64,000 nucleotides of DNA from Abelmoschus esculentus (GCA_035048815.1 JAUCBN010000016.1:20786178-20850177), one strand, 5' to 3'. Numbered from the stretch's first letter, positions 37,137 to 49,361 are shown. A program made the numbers and translations. Notes: generated by a model not told the origin, from the sequence alone.

Positions 37137-38527
37137 ATGAAGACCATACTCTCCTCCGAGACGATGGACATCCCCGATGGGGTTAGCATTAAGGTTAAGG
37201 CCAAGATTATCGAGGTCGAAGGTCCGAGAGGTAAGCTCACCCGCAACTTCAAGCATCTCAACCTCGACTTCCATCTCATCAAGGACGAAGAGACCGGCAA
37301 GCGCAAACTCAGGATCGAGGCTTGGTTCGGCTCCAGGAAGACGAGCGCCGCCATACGTACGGCTCTCAGCCACGTCGAGAATCTCATCACCGGTGTTACC
37401 AAGGGATACCGTTACAAGATGAGGTTCGTCTACGCTCACTTTCCGATCAACGCCTCCATCACTAATGGAAACAAGTCCATCGAGATCCGTAACTTCCTTG
37501 GCGAGAAGAAGGTATCTCTCTCGTTCACATTTCATCCTTCTTTTGAACATATGTCTATTTCTGCTTATATTTATGTTGAATTAGAATCTGATTGATGCTG
37601 TTACTTTTATTATTGAAACCATTTATATGTTTTTCCGAAGTAGGATCTCTGTTTCTGAAAATACTTGTTCGATGATTCTTCATTTGGTATGGCTTTTGAT
37701 TGCAAGTAATCTACTGTTGAATGTTTGCCTAGTCTAGCGTACAAATATACTGAAAATCATAAATTCCTGCTAATTCTAGTAGAATGATTTAACAGTACCT
37801 GTATATGCAATCCATTTTTGTTCACAACTATACATTTGCTAAGAACTATCTTATGTGAATCCATTGGAATACCAGTCCCAAACCCCTAAATCTTAAGTTC
37901 CTAATTCAGTTGTTCGAACGCTATTAATTGGATTAGCCCCTATTCTGTAATAGGTTGGTTATTTACTTATGCGGCTTTCTTGTTTGCCTTTACATTGTAT
38001 GCAAATTTTATTAATTCTGGTTTCATTAGCTGATATATGAAATGGGCAACTGTTGGTTTTCCTTTTATCCAAGCTCCCTTTTTAGGGTTTAAGGAGCCAA
38101 ATGTTAACTGCTTTTACTCTTGAATTGTCGTGCCATTTTTGTTTCAAGTGTATATATTTATTTTTTATTTATATGATGCCATATTGATATGGCTTACGTA
38201 TCTTCTGTTGGTAAACAGGTTCGTAAGGTGGATATGTTTGGACGGGGTCTCCATTGTGAGATCTGAGAAGGTTAAGGATGAGATTGTTTTGGACGGTAAT
38301 GACATTGAACTTGTTTCCCGATCCGCTGCTTTGATAAACCAGGTACTTACTTGTCTACATTATTCAAACATCTAGGCTTGCCTTGTGTAAGCATTTCTAT
38401 TTTGCAATGTTGCTTATTGTTTGACCTTTACTTTCAACAGAAATGCCATGTGAAGAACAAGGATATTAGAAAGTTCCTTGACGGTATCTATGTTAGTGAG
38501 AAGGGCAGGATCGCCGAAGAGGAATGA
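37137..38527 (+). CDS. RPL9: 60S ribosomal protein L9 (uL6), one frameshift
   Basis: Large-subunit ribosomal protein uL6. Three exons: 37137-37512, 38219-38342 and 38441-38527. Exon 1 gives MKTILSSETMDIPDGVSIKVK through NFLGEKK, matching the family word for word. Exon 2 opens VRKVDM and then reads ATGTTTGGACGG: three T where the conserved LDGVSIVRSEK reading needs two. The extra T gives FGRGLHCEI and a stop. In the frame without it the rest is intact (SEKVKDEIVLDGNDIELVS, then KCHVKNKDIRKFLDGIYVSEKG). Everything else, including introns and promoter motifs, looks like a working gene, so an assembly error or a very young null allele is likelier than old decay. Confidence 0.9.
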
Positions 38528-41500
38528 TGTCAACGAGTTTATTTTTCTGTGGTAGTAAGATCCCGGGACTTTGGTTTCTGTTTTGTCTTTCCATTTTTCC
38601 ATGGATTGCATCTGATGCAGAATTCAAGGATGTTGTCTTTCTTGAGAATTTTGGGTATCTTTAGTACTCTAATTATCTTCTTCATTTCAAGTTTTGTGTT
38701 GGTTGTTCCTCAACGAATTTCATTCTAGTCTGCAGGCCAACGGTGAGAAAACGAGATGGATGATGTTGCATTATCCGATCCTTAACATTGTACAGAACCA
38801 ATTCTAAATGCTAATCTTTCCTTGTCGTTTCCAGGATGTTGTCTGTGGAGAAACATCTGGTGTCGATGGACATGATTATAGGCTATAGCTATAGGGATTC
38901 CAGGCATATGTTGGACTGCTACTTCTCAACACTGCATTTGTTAGGGTGGTTCCTAAATGGCAGAGATATAGGGCTTTCTCGTACCATATTTGTCGGAAAA
39001 ATTGAATCATTTTTCAGAGATTTTCAATACGATTGCGTGAACCCTCTTTTAGTACAAAAATACTCTATTCAGTATGAAACACAAACATCTCGAAAAAATA
39101 ATAGTAAAGTTCATAATTTTTTAAATCTTTTCGGAGTCAAAGAAACTCAACATATTCAAAAACTGGAATATAAAATATTCCAGAATGAATGCTTTTATTA
39201 AAACATAATAAAAAAGTAGTTTAATATTTTTATATATTATATAAAATTTTTCGGTGATGCGTGTTGTTTGGTTTGGAAGGAAAATATTGTTGAAATGCAT
39301 GCATTGGAAAAATTGGAATGATAAAATAGATAAATAAATAGTATAATAGTGATAGAGAAGGCAATCTCCTCCAAGTGATTTGGTTGGTAAAGGATGTTCT
39401 TCGTTGCTATTACGGCGTCGTTTTGGTAAGTGTACGATCCTAATCCAACGACAAAACCCTCAATTGGGACATTCCAACTGTCCTGGGAGACCTTTTCCCC
39501 CAACCTATTAAAAATTAAAATAATATTAATAATAATTATAGCAATTAAGGATGAAAATGATGGTGATGAAAACCAAATAAATAGATTAATATAATTTTAA
39601 AATGTCATAGGATTGTAATTTGTTTGGGAAAAATTCAAAATTCAATTAAATAAAAATTTTAAAATTAAACGTACGATACAGATAATTTAGATTAATTAAT
39701 ATAAAATCTTAAAAATATTTTCATAAATATATTAATGATGTAAAACTAGATGAAGGAAGAATTTCAAAAGAAAATTTTGATAATTTCAACCATAAACTTA
39801 TATTAATCCAATAATTCAAAATCAATATAATTTATTTAATTTTTTATATATGTGAATAAATATGTAATGTAAACCCTAGTGTAGCAAATCAATGCCAAGG
39901 AGTGGGCTGATAAAGTTTCAAATCAACAACAATTTGGTTGGCATTTAGCCATCAATCTAGTCATGAGGAAGAGGGAACCATAATTAATAGTAGAAAATAA
40001 ATAAATTATAATAAAATATGTCCCTAGACTAATTAATTTTAATTAATAGTCACACAAGCTCATAATAAACAAATTAAAAATAAAAATAATATATATTAAA
40101 AGAATCAAGAATTATGTGACTTTGAATCAACTTCCAAGTCATGTATAGCTTAGATATTTCCATCCATCTCCTTCACTACAACTATTTATTTTATCAAATA
40201 ATTTTTTGCATATTTTAAATATATTAAAACTAATTTTAAAAATTGACAAAAATATATTTTATTAATTATCAATTAATTTAATAAAATAAAATATTAAATA
40301 TATTAATATAAAATAAATTAAGTTAAAATATAATAATTATGATCATAATTATATAAGCATGACATGGCACTAGAAGATTAATTGAATAATGCGTGCAAAA
40401 TGATTAAAAATTGACTAATATGGGAAATTTTTAAATAAATGCTTGGTTTGTTAGATTGGTCAAATCCACATCAATATCAACTTACTTTTCTAAATTATTA
40501 ACATTATTAAAGAGACGTTTGAATTATAAAAATATTATAATTTATCTAAATAATTTATATTTAAAATATATAAATATAATTTAATTTAATTTAATTAAAT
40601 ATTATATCATACTCGAATAAAATAATAGAAGGTATAATACCTACAGAAATTAAAACTTCTAGAGCTCATAAAATCCGCATGCAGTCATGTCACATAATAC
40701 GACGATATTTTCTTAATATTTATAAAAAAAAATTAAAAATTCAAATATTTGTAATTATTGAACTTTGTAGTGGGCCACCTTAATATTCGCGACCGAGTCA
40801 GAAAAAAACAAAGAGTTACGCACGTGCAATATATGTCAACGTAATGATTGGAAAATATTGTTTTAATATTTATAGAAAAATATGATGGTAATTTATTGTC
40901 GGAGGATTTTCACGAAATTTATATAATAATTTGGAAAACAAACATGATTTAATAAATAAATTTAATATGAATTAATAAATAATTTAAAAAAAATCGAGGG
41001 AAATTTTAGATCGTTATTCTTTAATTTTTTTGAACTTGTGAGGTTGAATCGATTTTTGAGTTAGAAAGATTGATTCGTTTATAACAGTTATTCTTTGAAT
41101 CGAAAAAAGATTAATTTAATAGTGAATGTGTAAGAAAATCTTGAATCACTATAAATTTAATTTAATTTGTTCAAAGCTTGAATCATTATAAATTATTGTG
41201 TTCTTGATTTTTTTTAATTTTTGAAACATTCCACAATTTTCAAAAGGGTTAATTCACCCCCTCTTGACCATTTGCGGTTGTTCGATCCACTCAACAAATA
41301 TTCATTTTGCCCTCGATCTGAACTTAATATATATTTATCCTGACCCGACCCGAAATATTAAATCCTATATTTCAATCCCAATTTTGACATGACTCTGATA
41401 TATTAATAAAACCCCCGATTAAATCTGATTTGATCCGGAAAAATTAATAAAATATTAAATATTATATATAAAAAATATAATAACTATATATAAATATACC

Positions 41501-42200
41501 GGGTTGGATCAAAAATTTTTAATGTTAAACCTGATCCTTACTTGATCCTATTTTATTTTCTCAATAACCCAACTCAAACCTATTTTTTAAATAAAAAACC
41601 TGTCTCTATTGGGTAAGAATCCGATAAGTCGGATCAAATTACTATCCCTAAATATACTTTAGTTTAAAGAACCAATTAAAGTATTCAAGGACTAATTTAA
41701 AATTTTAGTCATAGTTTGGAGATATCTAGTAATTTAATTTTTTTTAATTTAACAAAAAAATTATTACTCATATGGGCAAAACCTTACTACTAGCTTTACT
41801 AGGAGGCTTCCAATTTCTTCAACTTATTTTATTTTATAGTTTTTTACACTTAAATCGGCATATTTAGATGGAGTTTTGTCAGAAAATGTTTGTCCCAATG
41901 GTTACAGTGCTGACAACCGACAAATCTAAGGTGAAAAATGGTTGGATCATTGATGTTTCAAACTTTGTCTGCTGGTGCCAATGTTGTTGGAACATCCCAT
42001 CATTTTTTTCCTTATTATTCACCAATAAAATTAGTACTACTCCTTTCATCTTCTTCACTCACTTTCTGAGTCGCTTCCCCCACCGCTTTCGATCGGCCGA
42101 CAGCAATCCTGACACCTTCTTTAAGACCAACACAATCTCCGTTCCACCCCAATCGTCAGTGTTTGTTTCTCTCGCTCTGCTCCTTTAGTTGTTGTTTGCA
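38528..42200. other. AT-rich spacer, no convincing gene
   Basis: The first 300 bp are the RPL9 3' UTR. An open frame at 38836-39201 (121 codons, ending KIFQNECFY) has no recognisable domain and no promoter evidence. The rest, 39.2-41.86 kb, is very AT-rich with no supportable features. The last 300 bp are the leader and promoter of the kinase gene. Confidence 0.5.
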
Positions 42201-43322
42201 ATGGGTTTCTTGCTGAAATTCATCAGACGCCGTAAACCCACGAAGGCGATCGGCGGGGACGATGAAGAGAAGGGGAGATATTTATGCGTTGAGGAGGGTA
42301 AAGGGTGTGTTAAGAGATTTAAATGGGATGAGATTAAAGATTTTACAAAGGATTTCTCGCGTTTGATCGGTCAAGGAGGGTTCAGCAATGTTTACTTGGC
42401 TAACTTGTCTGGTTCGGCTCTCGGAGCTGTCAAGATCCATGTCGGAAATGATAGGTTAAACCAAGTGTTTAAACAGGAACTGGATATTTTGACCCGGCTA
42501 CGACATGACAACATCGTCAGATTCCTTGGCTACTGCGATGATCAAGGTAGTTGCTTTATTTTAACTCATCAGAAATCGAGAAAAAAAAAGATAGTCTTTT
42601 TGATCATTTCTTTTTGTTTTACAGATGAAGGTGCAATGGTGTTCGAGTACGTTCCGAATGGAAATTTACAAGAGAAACTCCATGGAAAGGAAAAGGAATC
42701 GCTTCCTTGGAAGACTCGTATGAGCATAGCTTTTCAGCTTGCTGAAGCAATCGAGTTTTTGCACGACAAATGCAGTCTCCAGATTGTTCATGGCGATATC
42801 AAAGCTTCGAATATCTTGTTAGATGAGCGTTTCAACTGTAAACTCTGCGATTTCGGTTCAGCAAAGATGGGATTTTCGTCGACAGTGGTGCCGTCGAGGA
42901 CGAAGCAGATAATGGTAGGCTCACCAGGGTACACCGACCCTCATTATCTGAGGACCGGTGTTGCTTCCAAGAAGAACGATGTTTATAGTTTGGGTGTTAT
43001 TATATTGGAGCTTGTGACCGGAATGGAAGCCTTTTGTCCAGAAAGGGGTCAATTATTGACAAGGATGGTGGCGTCGAAGTTGAGGGAGATTGCTGAGGGT
43101 GGTGGTAGTGGGGCAGAGACGGTGGCGGGAATGGTGGATCCGACACTGAACGGTGAGTTTGACTTGGAAGAGGCTAAAGCCATGCTTTTAATTGTAGAAC
43201 TTTGTCTTCAACAGTCGCCTACTGCTCGGCCATCTGCAGCAGAAATCATGCAGACGATGAAGGATAAGATCGGTTCCGTTGATTCACCGTTGTCGCCGCT
43301 GGCCAAAGACTGCCATCGTTGA
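42201..43322 (+). CDS. Receptor-like cytoplasmic kinase, non-RD type
   Basis: Ser/Thr kinase without extracellular domain, 347 residues from exons 42201-42546 and 42625-43322. The 78-bp intron (GT..AG, T-rich end) is a multiple of three and has no stop, so retention would add 26 residues between strands of the N-lobe. Motifs: Gly-rich loop GQGGFSNVY (about 57-65), catalytic Lys in GAVKIH (about 78), HGDIKASN (HGD, not HRD, about 171-173; the catalytic Asp is kept), DFGSAK (about 191) and a GSPGYTDPHYL activation segment. Short basic N-terminus (KFIRRRKPTK); no Gly2-Cys palmitoylation pattern is obvious. It resembles the RLCK group of Arabidopsis At1g33260 and rice STRK1, in which HGD is usual. 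Pathway cannot be told from sequence. Confidence 0.9.
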   Translation: MGFLLKFIRRRKPTKAIGGDDEEKGRYLCVEEGKGCVKRFKWDEIKDFTKDFSRLIGQGGFSNVYLANLSGSALGAVKIHVGNDRLNQVFKQELDILTRLRHDNIVRFLGYCDDQGSCFILTHQKSRKKKIVFLIISFCFTDEGAMVFEYVPNGNLQEKLHGKEKESLPWKTRMSIAFQLAEAIEFLHDKCSLQIVHGDIKASNILLDERFNCKLCDFGSAKMGFSSTVVPSRTKQIMVGSPGYTDPHYLRTGVASKKNDVYSLGVIILELVTGMEAFCPERGQLLTRMVASKLREIAEGGGSGAETVAGMVDPTLNGEFDLEEAKAMLLIVELCLQQSPTARPSAAEIMQTMKDKIGSVDSPLSPLAKDCHR

Positions 43323-43895
43323 TCCATTCAATGGTGATGGTCACGTTTGATTCAGTTTATTGCAATTGTGTATACATAGTGAAAAATCAGGGAGTTTCCT
43401 GGATTGTTTGCCAGGAATTTAGCAATTGTCAGTTTACAGTTTTTGCAGGGTATCAGGTTTTTTCCCTATAAATTGAACAGATGAATTGGATTTTGTATGT
43501 TTGTAAGTACAGTTTCCAAAACCGATATGGAATACAAATCAAACATTATGATTACTCGAAATTCGGATAACTCGACAGTTCAGGCTCAATCAAGAATGAC
43601 CAAACTGAATTTGTGATTTTTTTTCGAGTCGAACTCGACTATGTTATGAGCACAAATATCTTGTTTACACTATCTGCTGCTAATGATTTGGCTAAAGGGG
43701 AATAAAACAAGCTGCAAATACCAAGTTACTGCGTTCAACCTCATGAAGAAGGAAATTGTTTCATACTTATCAGATGTTTTGGTAAAACTAAAGCTAGAGT
43801 AAACCAGTTGATCCAAAGAGCCAAAATAGAAACATTTCATTGGAAAAAATACTACTTTCTTCTTCCTCGATGTGAACTGGTTCGATAATAAAACT
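43323..43895. other. Convergent 3' ends, kinase and HP30 genes
   Basis: Spacer between two genes facing each other, consisting of their 3' UTRs. Nothing else seen. Confidence 0.55.
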
Positions 43896-46557
43896 TCACC
43901 CACGGCGCCCTTGCTTCTCTCTTAGTGTTGGGTCCCTGAAGAAAAATAGTGAAACCAGAAGGTGAGATAGCCAGATAGGATCCAATGGTTTGAAGGACAA
44001 TAATCATAATTATCCTACATCCAGGATTCGAGTCAAACCTATGAATATGGTCAAGAATAAGGAGCCTTGGTCCAGGGGGTATTTTCACATCTCTAAGAGC
44101 ACTGAAACGCATCATATGCCAATTTAAAGACCATTAGAATATATATGTGTATATATATAAACAGTGCATACATTATTAATTAAAAAGTTAAATTAAAGAT
44201 GAAAATAATCTTGCCTATCAGTGAGCAAAGGCAATGTGCTATCTGTTAACAAGCCGTTTTTGAAATTCTTCTCGTAGTTCTGCAGGCCGAGACTGTTTAA
44301 CATGGATTTTGTTCTGGAATAATTAACATCCTCAACGGGCGGCTGAGAAAACTTTTGCCCCAACTGAATAATCACAAACAGAATAGTTGTTTGCCTATGT
44401 TATTCGCAGTCAGGTACAACTTACAAGTGCTTGCTACAAGTAATTAGGTAAATGCCGGACACGGATATAGTGAACTTTTCTAGTTTTTCCAAGTATTTGG
44501 AGAGTCCTTAAAGGGTCAAATTCGCCATACCCGTGCCCAGTACGCATCCAACATGGGAACTTTAAGAAAAATGAAGTCGGAGTAAAATAGCTGTTAGATA
44601 TGACCTGCAGGCCAGCAAGTCAATGTTTCGAGCAGTAACCATTCAGAAAATTCAACTGTTGAAAGGGGAAATTTTACTTGGAAAGCTCAAGGATATAGAT
44701 ACTCTCAACAACAAATGATTTCAAATTTTAGGATACCATCATCATGTTCACGGCCTTTTGGTTTACGTGTGATCTTTCTTGTTCACAACTTGCGGAGAAG
44801 ACAATGATGTGGGGTAAAAATAAATGAAGGATCTATGAGAGGCTAATGAGTTAACAAATCACCTGGAAAAGCCCGCCTTGCACAAGTGCAAAAAATAGAC
44901 CAGAAGTGACCGCATTTGCAGCCTGATTCGGGCCGCCCATGCCACTGACTAGAGAAAACATGGCCCCAGAACCAAAAGCTGCTGCCATGCTGGAAGATAC
45001 AATAGTTAGGTTAAACAACTAGGTAAACCTAAAGTAAAGGTCAGCAATACAAAACAAGCCGGTGAAACAAAGAGCTTTGAAGTTTCTAAATAAAATCTAG
45101 AAGAGCAAATGGCAGAAAAAAAAAATACAAGTCGGTGTGTATTTTTATCAACAAAGCTCTTCCAAGTTTCTAAATTGATAGGGAAATAAGCTACTTCTAA
45201 AATTGTCATCTCATTAGCTACTCGAAATAACATATAATCAATTATTACCTTTTAACTCCACCAGTAAAAATGTTTGCATGCTTATTTTTATTCAAAAATA
45301 ATACTGATGGGAATGGGACCATGATCTTCATTCTTAGCTTGGCACAAGCTATTTTCCCAGCTAAACTAAAATCGAAATCAAATATTCCTAAAACGCAACA
45401 ACCTTAAGAGTTTACATGGAAATTCAAGAGAAAATTGCCTACAAATCATAATCCATCAACGAACTAGAGGGATAAGTGAGACTTCAAACATCCTCAAATA
45501 CTCTGATGCATAATCTAACCAAACACTCCTTTCTAACTGCCTTCGGAAAAAGGACAACACATTTGGAACAACCTACTCACCATAACATTTGGAAACCTAA
45601 AGCATTATTTGACCTTAAAAAACAACACCGAGATTTTTTATGCATCTCAGAAGGGATCACATTGAAATTCAATACACAACTGATGACAAATGTTGGGTGA
45701 AAAACAGTTCTAGTAGTGTGTATGTTTTCAGAAACAAATCCATTTTATAACATTACATGTTCGCATCTTTACCGGTTAATCATGCATATTGCGCATATGC
45801 TATTACCTTGTATTCTGATTATGACCAGTAGTAATATCCTGTATCCATAAACAAGCATAAACCATGATTAAAAAAAAGGTTCACCTAGATTGCACATCCT
45901 CCTTCCCTCTCAATCTTTTCATAACACAAGATATGCCGGCATTCACACCCGTCATCACCGCAAAGTTGCGAGCTTGCACCAAGGGACCTCCTGATAGGGC
46001 CTGTAAACAATGTAAAAATATCTATCATGTATTCGAAAAAAACATTTATCGACCAATAATGCTGTTTAAAAAGAACCTGCTTTCTAAACAGCAAGAAATT
46101 CAATTTTAGCCTAATTCAAACCTAAAACAACACAGTCAACCATAAACCCATGGATTCAAAGAGCAGCAAATTAAACAGAGAGCATAAAACCAACAACCGT
46201 GATTTTGGGTCTTCAAAGATTGAACTTAGCTAAAAATGAAAACAAGTATAAAAAACAAAAGACCTGAGCTTGCTTGAAAGATGCCATAGCTTGAGGATTC
46301 ATGGAAGCTTGAGGAGGAGTCGTAAGAGAGGAGGAAACATCGTTGGTGAGGGTACCCATTAAAGCACCGATAGCAGCGCCCTGAGCAGCGCCGGTGGTGG
46401 TTACCACAGCCGCCTCGACAGGTAAGGACTGCTTGGCTAGCCAAGCCCTGAACCCATTCTCCACTTGCTTGAACTTGGATTGCAATTGTTCCAGAGGGTT
46501 TTGCTGGGGCATCAAACTAGGCGCCATGATTCCTTGCTTTTCTTCTATTCGCACCAT
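43896..46557 (-). CDS. HP30-type Tim17/22/23 family protein with SAM domain
   Basis: Relative of Arabidopsis HP30-1/HP30-2, reported as inner-envelope components for import of chloroplast proteins lacking transit peptides. Six exons: 46264-46557, 45885-46000, 44863-44989, 44215-44363, 44039-44101 and 43896-43935, giving 262 residues. The N-terminal half has the Tim17-like Gly/Ala-rich membrane segments (VEAAVVTTTGAAQGAAIGAL; LSGGPLVQARNFAVMTGVNAG; AAFGSGAMFSLVSGMGG). The C-terminal half is a SAM domain (SMLNSLGLQNYEKNFKNGLL ... LRDVKIPPGPRLLILDHIHR). An internal ATG at 46527 has a good context; the upstream one was chosen because it gives the usual length of about 260. Intron 4 appears to use a GC donor (ATAG|GCAAGA). 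No transit peptide, as in the family. Confidence 0.88.
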
Positions 46558-46821
46558 TCGCGAAGCTTTTACTTCGGTGTATGGTTTGTTTCAGAGCCTG
46601 GAAACTGGAATTGGAGTTGGTGGTGCCACCCTGATATCACCGCCGAAAATGGATAGGGTTATTTCGGTTAATTGGAACGGGTTAATTTATAATTATTGTA
46701 AAATATATTTTATTTTTAAATTATTATATCATACATTCAAATTATAATTCTCAATTTCTTTATTTTATTATCGTGACTAGTTTGCAAAATAAACTAAATC
46801 ATAGTAAAAAGGATTAGTTGC

Positions 46822-47278
46822 GAGAAATTATTCTATGGACTGGTTCTACCACGTTATTTATGGTCTTTAAGAATAAAAAATAAATTCACGTTATTATTTT
46901 TTACACATCATCTGCACACTCATAATTTTAATTTCCAAATCATCTCTCTAAATAAAATATATTAAAAATAAAAAATATAACGTAGATTTGTTTTTTATTC
47001 TAATCCCTAAACCCTAACCCTAACCCTAAACTATAAACCCTAAACCTTAAACCCTAATTCCTAAACCCTAAACCCTGAACTCTAAACCCTAAACCCTAAT
47101 TGAAAAATAAATCCACGTCAATATTTTTTTAATTTTAATATATTTTATTTAGAGAGATGATTTGAAAATTAAAATTATGAGTGTGCAGATGATGTGTAAA
47201 AAATGATGACGTGGATTTGTTTTTTATTCTTAAGGACCATAGAGGATGTGGTGGAACCAGTCCATAGAATAATTTCTC
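46822..47278. mobile_element. 457-bp foldback MITE with telomere-repeat core
   Basis: Inverted arms of about 160 bp: the left begins GAGAAATTATTCTATGGA, and the inverted right end is the same, with only scattered mismatches further in (both arms contain ACACATCATCTGCACACTC and CAAATCATCTCTCTAAATA). Between the arms, 47001-47100 is a near-continuous array of CCCTAAA/CCCTAA words. No coding capacity. No target duplication is obvious because the element abuts another element on the right. Confidence 0.75.
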
Positions 47279-48690
47279 CATTATTGCTGAACATTATTGA
47301 ACACTATTAAATTAGTTAATAAAAATTAAAAATTTAAAGGGCTTAATATACAATTAATAATTATTTTTAAAAAATTAATTAAATTAAATTTATTTCCATA
47401 TATGTTAAAATTTAAAATTTTTTAAATAAGAATAAATTATATACTTAGTATCTCAGTTATTTTTATATTTTTATTTTGGTACTCAAACTAATTTATAGAA
47501 TAATATCTAACGGTACATATTATTTTTATTTTGATACCCTAATTATTAAAATTAAAAAGAAACATAATATTGCTTGGTCAAGTAATAATTTTAGACCCTA
47601 AAACTTATACAATGTATCAATTTATTCTACAATGCTATCAATTTAAATATTATTTTTAATTTTTAGATTAAAAATATAAATTCTCTCTTCTTCTATTCAA
47701 AGTATAAAATATTAGATATCGAACAATTTCTTTGTTGTCAATATGATTTTTTATAAAATTTTATTTATTTTTAATTTATCCAAAAGTAATAGTATTGACT
47801 TTAACAACAATAAAAAATTAAAATTCAACTAAACAAAATTAAAAAATAATAGCGATTCCACAACGATGTTAGATTTTTTCAAATTAAAATTAAATTAAAT
47901 TAATCTTCGTTTTTTAGTTAAAAAATATTTTTGCGTTAAGAGTTTTAAACGAAAATTACTTTTTTCCTAAAAGTTTTTTAAACATATGATATTTTTATAT
48001 ATTTGATCATTATTTCACTCTGGAATTTTTTTAACCAACCAAAATTTATTGTTTAATTTTGTTTTTTAATGGGTTAAACTTATTTTGGTTTACGATATCT
48101 TTAAATTTTTTAATAATTATTATTTTTTCTTTTCTTTTTTGGTTTTATATTATTTTATTTTGTTCAAAAGTCGAAAGGTTTTGGTTATAAGTTCTTCGAT
48201 AATGTGCTGAAAATAAAAAGATGCTCTTTGGTGATTGTAGGTCTTTGTCAAGGTTCAGAAAATCAAGGCTTACTTCAACCAAAAATTAAAAATGATGTTT
48301 AAATCGAATAAGATGATAGGTTGTATAAATTTTAGGGACTAAAATTATTATTTGTTCTAGCAACCTCTTTATTTTCATTTATTTTTAATAGTTAAGGTAC
48401 CAAAATAAAAATAATGTGTAACGTTAGGTACCATTTTATTAAAAAAAATTCATTTGAGTACCAAAATAAAAATACAAAAATAGGTGATATACTTACTAAA
48501 TGTATAGTTTACCCTTATTTAAAAAAATTAAATTTTAATATATATGAAAATAAATTTAATTTAATTGATTTTTCTAAAATAATTAATAATTATATGTTGA
48601 GTACTTCAAATTTTTATTTTTTATTAATTAATTTAATGGTATTCATCAGTGTTCAGCGATAGTGGAGTTCAGCGTTATTCGACGCCCGTA
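47279..48690. mobile_element. 1.4-kb foldback element
   Basis: Inverted arms of about 380 bp: about 47279-47665 and about 48270-48690. Shared inverted words include GCTGAACA, TATTTTTATTTTGGTACTCAAA and TAATTTTAG.CCCTAAAA.TTATACAA (in the last, dots mark differences). The middle (about 47670-48270) is AT-rich without a transposase frame. Non-autonomous; superfamily unknown. Confidence 0.6.
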
Positions 48691-48704
48691 GTAGAATTTT
48701 CCTT

Positions 48705-49043
48705 AGTTTAATAAAAAAACTCGTTTTATTTAATAATTTAGGCACTAAATTGATATAATCTATAATAGGAGGACCCGACAACAAGTTTTGTCCGAAACAA
48801 ACATTCTCCAACAATTTATATTTATTGGTGCTGTTTTAATAACATTTTCCACGTAGCTTCACGAAATTAAACTTAATAATTTCATTTTAGCATTAATAAT
48901 CATTAATCCAAATACCTGCAAACTGGATGGAACAACTCAAAGCAGTGGATTTCTTACCAAACATGAAACATTCTAAATTAATTTCTCTTAATTCTTAACC
49001 ACTAAACAAAATTAATCAGTTTTGTTCTTCTTCTTCGACAAAA
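48705..49043. repeat. 330-bp direct repeat, copy A
   Basis: Matches copy B at 52635-52972 with few differences (shared words: GAGGACCCGACAACAAGTTT, CATTAATCCAAATACCTG, ACCAAACATGAAACATTC). Copy B continues leftward into sequence that matches 46782-46821, which here lies on the far side of the two foldback elements. Confidence 0.85.
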
Positions 49044-49051
49044 TCAACCCT

Positions 49052-49361
49052 AAACCCATGGATTCAAAGAGCAACAAATTAAACAGAGAGCATAAACTAG
49101 CAATACAATCAAGAAATTCAATTTAAAAAAAACATGCTTTCTACAACAAGATATTCAATTTTAGCCTAATTCAAGCCTAAAACAACAAAATCAACCTTAA
49201 ACCCATGGATTCAAAGAGCAGCAAATTAAACAGAGAACATAAAACCAACAACCATAATTTTGGGTCTTCGAAGATCGAACTTAAAGCTGAAAATGAAAAC
49301 AAGGATAAAAACAAAAGACCTAGGCTTGCTTGAAAGAAGCCATAGATTTAGGATTCATGGA
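49052..49361 (-). pseudogene. Duplicated fragments of HP30 exon 1 and intron 1
   Basis: 49145-49361 matches 46095-46310 (3' end of HP30 exon 1 and the adjoining intron) with scattered changes; the shared words ACCCATGGATTCAAAGAGCA and GACCTGAGCTTGCTTGAAAG (here GACCTAGGCTTGCTTGAAAG) mark it. 49052-49098 is a second, shorter copy of the same piece. Too short to encode anything. Confidence 0.75.

Noticed and set aside
38836..39201. 121-codon open frame after RPL9
   Set aside because: No recognisable domain, no initiator context or splice evidence, and AT-rich codon use; kept only as a remark.
47001..47100. Interstitial telomere as evidence of a chromosome fusion
   Set aside because: The array is short and sits exactly between the inverted arms of a MITE, so it is part of the element.
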